A stretch of DNA of 8,515 bases from positions 1-8,515 of the forward strand of contig JAVBNJ010000090.1 in the NCBI GenBank assembly GCA_031551625.1. Reading direction: 5' to 3'. Within the stretch, counting starts at the first letter, position 1, and each line of letters opens with the position of its first letter. Positions 5,330-8,515 of the stretch are shown here, in pieces. The translations under genes and the position numbers were made by a program. The notes below the pieces were generated by a model. The model worked only from the letters and a program-made list of their open reading frames with translations. It did not search any database and had not been told where the DNA came from. The DNA comes from JAVBNJ01 sp031551625 (GTDB taxonomy: Bacteria > Bacteroidota > Bacteroidia > Bacteroidales > UBA932).

Positions 5330-7381
5330 ATGACAAAAAGCAAAATAGAAGAATACCGAAAATCCATTTTAGAAAAGAAGGATCTATTGCATAATGTTTT
5401 TATACAGTTAAAAAAAGAATTTATAGGCATTGATACGGTTATCGACCAAATGGAGGCAACAGTAGCGCCATGGTTCCTGTTTCCCGACATGCAAGACCGC
5501 CCGTTGATTATCAATCTTTGGGGCTTGACAGGCACCGGAAAAACATCGTTAGTAAAACGTTTGACAGAATTAATTGGTTTTGCCGATTACTATTTTCGTT
5601 TCGACCTGGGCGAATCATCCAAACGTTACTACGACATGCAGGAATCATTGAAAGATATTTATGAAAATTGTGATGGGAAGCCGGTAGTTATCGGACTGGA
5701 CGAATTCCAACTGGCGCGTACCATTAATGAAAACCAGGAAGAGATTGACCGTTCGTCCATCCGCGCTATCTGGGATTTGTTGGATCGAGGTCAATTCGAA
5801 GTTATCGATTTTAATTATAATTTAAGTTGGTTTAACAAGCTGATTAAAAAACTTGACTTGGCTTTGTACAAAGGAGTGGTAGTAGCTGAAGGGCGCATTA
5901 CGGAAGGGCTTGTAACTTTCAATGAAATTATTTTGGCCGGCGAGAACGAAGATAATGACGATGATGAAAAAGAAAAAACAAACGATAAAAAAGAAACGTA
6001 TTTTGTCCGCAGCCAGGAGTTGCGCAACATTTATAATATGGTCGACCATCTTTTTCTGACCGAAGAAGACTTACGTACAAAGTTAAACGAGCTGGACGGC
6101 GATCAAACAATCGACTATTTGATTTATTTATACAAAGTGTCCTTGAAACCCCGCACAGTTGATTGTACAAAAGCTTTGATTTTTGTAATGGGTAATCTGG
6201 ACGAAGTGTATTCTATGAACCGTAATTTCAATCCCGACATCAGTGCCAATGAGTTTCACAGGCAATCGTTGAAAATTACTATTACCGAAGTAAAATCAGC
6301 GTTGCTGAGCCGTTTCCGTAGCGAACAGATTGCCCGTTTAGGGAATAACCACATTATTTATCCTGCCTTTAATGAAAAAACGTTTTATGCTATTATTGAT
6401 GTGGAATTGGAGAAAGTACGAAAAAAAGTGCAGGAAGTCTATCAAATCGAAATGATTTTCTGTACAGAAATTAAACGGTTGATTTACGAAGAAGGTGTTT
6501 ACCCCACACAGGGTACACGTCCATTGTTTACCACTATTCACCAACTAATAAATGCCCGACTGGGACGTCTATTGAACGAGATTTTCGTAAACGATTTTAC
6601 GATAGATACGGTAGTTTTAACAGTCGACCCATCGAAAGCAGAAAAAGATTGTACCGTCGTGCAAATTGATTTCCTGAAAGAAAATCAACGGGTTCATCGC
6701 TTGTTGGAACAACAACCATTGACATTAGGCAAATTGCGCAAGGAAACAAAAGACGACCTACAAGCAATTGTAGCGGTACATGAAAGCGGACATGCCATTC
6801 TTTCGGCATTATTGTTGAAAACATTGCCAGAAGCGGTGTTTTCGGTTACAGCCGATAGTGAGAGTAATGGTTTTGTCTTGGCCCGTCCGGAATGGAATTA
6901 TGTATCGAAAAAGGAAATTATCAATCGCTTGGCCGTATTGTTAGGTGGTTGGGTAGCCGAACGACTTGTTTTCGGGGAGGAAAATGTAACCATAGGTTCC
7001 GGTGCTGATTTAAGCAATGCCACTCATTTAGCAACCCATGTAGTTTATTCTTGTGGAATGGGCCATGTCCGCGCCGCTTTCGGTAACGAAAACATGGCTA
7101 CTACACCTTCGGTAATCTTCGACCATGCCGAATCTGTAAATAAAGATGCAAAAGAATTATTGGTGCAGGCCGAGCACATAGCTACCGGTGCATTGGAACG
7201 CCAGAAGTCTGTGCTGCTCCATTTAGCCGATTACCTAAGCGACCATAGCAGCGCCAACAAACAAACTATTCGGGCGTTTTTGGAAAACTATGCAGTTGAT
7301 TTCAACCTGAATGAATTGATCGAAAATGCCGAGCACTTATTTTACCGAGAACATTTAAAGAAACTGATTGAAAAATTTTGA
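5330..7381 (+). CDS. Soluble Clp-like AAA+ ATPase fused to FtsH-type (M41) zinc peptidase
   Basis: This 683-residue protein combines two machines. The N-terminal part is an AAA+ ATPase: Walker A GLTGTGKT (65-72), Walker B VVIGLDEF (119-126), a sensor-1 segment IFVMGNLDE (284-292), a likely arginine finger in LLSRFR (Arg328), and the Clp/HSP100-style sensor-2 motif GTRPL (395-399, Arg397). A very acidic and lysine-rich insert lies at about 204-222. The C-terminal part is an M41 peptidase: HESGH (484-488) with zinc ligands His484 and His488, catalytic Glu485, LLGGWVAERLVFGE (537-550), and third ligand Asp560 in GSGADLSNAT, 76 residues after the first His, close to the 78 of E. coli FtsH. No signal peptide or membrane segment is seen, unlike FtsH, so it should be cytosolic. 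The ATG at 5330 is preferred over one at 5282 inside prfH. Its substrate is unknown; the operon suggests stalled nascent chains or damaged-ribosome proteins. Confidence 0.88.
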   Translation: MTKSKIEEYRKSILEKKDLLHNVFIQLKKEFIGIDTVIDQMEATVAPWFLFPDMQDRPLIINLWGLTGTGKTSLVKRLTELIGFADYYFRFDLGESSKRYYDMQESLKDIYENCDGKPVVIGLDEFQLARTINENQEEIDRSSIRAIWDLLDRGQFEVIDFNYNLSWFNKLIKKLDLALYKGVVVAEGRITEGLVTFNEIILAGENEDNDDDEKEKTNDKKETYFVRSQELRNIYNMVDHLFLTEEDLRTKLNELDGDQTIDYLIYLYKVSLKPRTVDCTKALIFVMGNLDEVYSMNRNFNPDISANEFHRQSLKITITEVKSALLSRFRSEQIARLGNNHIIYPAFNEKTFYAIIDVELEKVRKKVQEVYQIEMIFCTEIKRLIYEEGVYPTQGTRPLFTTIHQLINARLGRLLNEIFVNDFTIDTVVLTVDPSKAEKDCTVVQIDFLKENQRVHRLLEQQPLTLGKLRKETKDDLQAIVAVHESGHAILSALLLKTLPEAVFSVTADSESNGFVLARPEWNYVSKKEIINRLAVLLGGWVAERLVFGEENVTIGSGADLSNATHLATHVVYSCGMGHVRAAFGNENMATTPSVIFDHAESVNKDAKELLVQAEHIATGALERQKSVLLHLADYLSDHSSANKQTIRAFLENYAVDFNLNELIENAEHLFYREHLKKLIEKF

Positions 7382-7429
7382 ATCTATTCAACTCTATCCA
7401 GCAATTGCTGCGGGAGTTGCTTGGTTGCC

Positions 7430-7546
7430 ATGTCGTATTTCAAAATCAATAACGGCATTATCGTTACCCTCAACCAGCGCGACACGTACCTGCACAATGG
7501 CAAGAAAATACAGGTTGTTCCGGTATTTGAGTTTTTGACGAAATAA
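7430..7546 (+). pseudogene. C-terminal remnant, probably of a DUF4143-type AAA+ ATPase
   Basis: A 38-codon stretch encodes MSYFKINNGIIVTLNQRDTY followed by a segment ending GKKIQVVPVFEFLTK and TAA. The pattern of a glycine-led beta strand IIVTLNQ, a short turn with GKKI, and a final VVPVFEFL resembles the extreme C-terminus of Bacteroidota ATPases with a DUF4143 domain, where the usual ending is similar to ITYNQED...GKxIxVVPxWKWL. The rest of that protein, about 350 residues, is absent, so this looks like a deletion scar. It lies in the same frame as the protease gene, separated by its TGA stop and 16 codons. It could be an independent small ORF, but nothing supports expression. The family assignment is from memory of the pattern, so confidence is moderate. 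Confidence 0.55.
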
Positions 7547-7550
7547 TTTT

Positions 7551-7637
7551 AATGATTATCCGCATTTCCACCTCCCCCTCTTATCCCTCTCCCTGTGGAG
7601 AGAGGTTGGGAGTGAGGTAGTATTGCGGATAGTCATT
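7551..7637. repeat. 87-bp imperfect palindrome (intergenic repeat)
   Basis: The ends AATGATTATCCGCA (7551-7564) and TGCGGATAGTCATT (7624-7637) are inverted copies with one mismatch. The inside continues as a long imperfect hairpin: ACCTC...CCCTCTCC on the left against GGAGAGAGG...GAGTGAGGT on the right, around a CTGT tip near 7593-7596. The CCTCTCCCTGTGGAGAGAGGTTGGG core resembles palindromic repeats found between genes in many bacteria. There is no T-run after it, so it is not a standard terminator, although an RNA copy could protect or end the upstream transcript. Confidence 0.65.
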
Positions 7638-7659
7638 TAATCTCTCAAAGTCTAATTCC

Positions 7660-7705
7660 TCGAAGCTCTGCTTCGATGCCTCTTGTTTCCAAAACTCTGC
7701 TTTGG
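7660..7705. repeat. Pair of 17-nt mini-hairpins with CTCTGC core
   Basis: TCGAAGC-TCT-GCTTCGA (7660-7676) is a perfect 7-bp stem on a 3-base loop. CCAAAAC-TCT-GCTTTGG (7689-7705) has the same 7+3+7 design with one A-C mismatch. The stems differ in sequence, but CTCTGC is kept, 29 bases apart. A related pair with the core CTCCGC on the opposite strand is at 2017-2051. They lie in the convergent gap between the protease gene and the - strand gene, 21 bases past the latter's stop. Confidence 0.55.
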
Positions 7706-7725
7706 GGTTAATACCTTTGATTGTT

Positions 7726-8515
7726 TTATCTTACACACCAAACTTGAGGTGTTGTACTCCAATCATCTTCTAGCCAACTACCAATCCATTCCTGCCACCA
7801 ACAACAATGTTGAACCAAAGGAGCATTATTTCCCCCTCCTACCCATACCCAAGTTCCTTCAACACCCCATGTATTCAACAAACAAACAGCCGTTGACATA
7901 TCGGGGGTATTATATCCCCACGATTGACACATAGAAAGAGCATCTGAATAGAGGTGTGTCGAACCTAATTTTTTCACTTCATACGTACATACGGCACTTG
8001 CTCCGTCTAGTCCTAAATCTCTGCATTTACCATTAATAGCGGTCATAGTTCCTGCACAGCCGCACGAATTAGGCGCCTTGTCCCTGGCCCCACCATTATT
8101 AATAACACCGGTCAAGTTGGACGTATAGGCGCTGTAGCAGGTAATACCGCTTGCCGTCCTGTACGTACGCACCTGTGCTATATAACTTCCGGCAGTGGTA
8201 GCTTTAGACGCTTTTGTCCGAGCCGTTCCCGAACTTGCGGTCACTCCTGTGCCGTTCCACTGATATCCTGTGGCCCCGCTTACAGAAGAAGACGTAAACG
8301 TAATAGCCGTACCATAGCAAGGATTGGTTGCCGTTAATGTCGGCACCGCAGGCGTTGCCACAATCACACCCGTAACATTGGAAGTGTATGCGCTGAAGCA
8401 AGTGATACCACTGACCGTGGTGTATGAACGAACTTGCGCCAAATAACTTCCCGCGGTCGTCGCTTTTGAAGTCGTTGTCCGGCCTGTACCGGAACTGGCG
8501 GTCACTCCGGTTCCG
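7726..8515 (-). CDS. Surface-type protein with Ig/PKD-like repeats and a Cys/Trp-rich C-terminal domain (5' end outside window)
   Basis: The frame is open to the right edge; a methionine start at 8505 would be an internal GTG, so the true N-terminus lies outside. About 263 residues are visible. The N-terminal two-thirds hold Thr/Ser-rich beta repeats with period 87: each has GTGVTASSGT, SKATTAGSY, AQVR.Y and SGITC.SAYTSN.TGVI, and between them ATPAVPTLTATNPCYGTAITF. This is typical of secreted Bacteroidota proteins with Ig-like or PKD-like modules. After a NNGGARDKAP linker, the last roughly 115 residues form a different domain with eleven cysteines and nine tryptophans, including CTYEVKK, YSDALSMCQSWGYNTP, TWVWVGGG, HCCWWQEWIG and the terminal VWCVR. 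Its order of Cys and Trp is reminiscent of a C-type lectin-like fold, which is a guess. No type IX secretion tail is recognisable. It converges on the rtcB cluster; ligand and function are unknown. Confidence 0.8.
   Translation of the reverse strand, partial: GTGVTASSGTGRTTTSKATTAGSYLAQVRSYTTVSGITCFSAYTSNVTGVIVATPAVPTLTATNPCYGTAITFTSSSVSGATGYQWNGTGVTASSGTARTKASKATTAGSYIAQVRTYRTASGITCYSAYTSNLTGVINNGGARDKAPNSCGCAGTMTAINGKCRDLGLDGASAVCTYEVKKLGSTHLYSDALSMCQSWGYNTPDMSTAVCLLNTWGVEGTWVWVGGGNNAPLVQHCCWWQEWIGSWLEDDWSTTPQVWCVR
8101..8515 (-). repeat. Tandem coding repeat, 261-bp period (87 residues)
   Basis: The segment 8101-8254 recurs at 8362-8515, exactly 261 bp away, for example AATAACACC against AATCACACC and GTCACTCC at 8240 and 8501. 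In protein, 42 of 51 aligned residues are identical (GTGVTASSGT through TGVI). The second copy runs off the right edge, so more units are likely. Differences are scattered, which suggests the copies are not recent. Confidence 0.85.

Noticed and set aside
7683..7934. 83-residue + strand open frame.
   Set aside because: It overlaps the - strand gene end and the mini-hairpin repeat, its product has no recognisable motif, and the - strand frame has clear repeat structure.
8101..8515. CRISPR-like direct repeats.
   Set aside because: The 261-bp period is a protein-coding tandem repeat, with no short conserved repeats and unique spacers.

Overview
The window reads as a piece of a Bacteroidota (probably Bacteroidales) chromosome. 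Four things point there. One promoter matches the phylum's TTTG / TAnnTTTG consensus with 19 bp between the boxes. Nearly all genes lack a Shine-Dalgarno sequence. The left edge has a cdsA-psd phospholipid pair. The right edge has a repetitive Ig/PKD-like surface protein. No rRNA, tRNA or CRISPR array is visible.

Left part (1-2974), mostly housekeeping: the 3' end of cdsA (CDP-diacylglycerol synthase), psd (phosphatidylserine decarboxylase) and an AI-2E-family membrane protein lie on the + strand with very short gaps. A 175-bp intergenic element with terminal inverted repeats follows (1951-2125), then surE (5'/3'-nucleotidase), which ends at a clear intrinsic terminator.

Central part (2972-7381), the most interesting: a Bacteroidota promoter starts inside the surE terminator's T-tract and drives an unusually long leader of about 290 nt. 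The leader holds a 16-codon ORF with the only strong Shine-Dalgarno sequence noticed in the window, and a stem followed by five T's that could be an attenuator. Three tightly spaced genes follow. They are an RtcB RNA ligase with an N-terminal extension (rtcB), a PrfH release-factor homologue with an intact GGQ (prfH), and a 683-residue protein joining a Clp-like AAA+ ATPase to an FtsH-type (M41) zinc peptidase. RtcB-PrfH pairs are known to rescue ribosomes cut in the 16S decoding centre and re-ligate the rRNA. The protease chimera suggests a third, proteolytic arm. That role, and a leader that senses ribosome integrity, are inferences.

Right part (7382-8515), accessory and scarred: a C-terminal remnant of what looks like a DUF4143-type ATPase, an 87-bp imperfect palindrome, a pair of mini-hairpins related to a pair at 2017-2051, and, convergent on the - strand, the 3' end of a surface-type protein with 87-residue repeats and a Cys/Trp-rich C-terminal domain.
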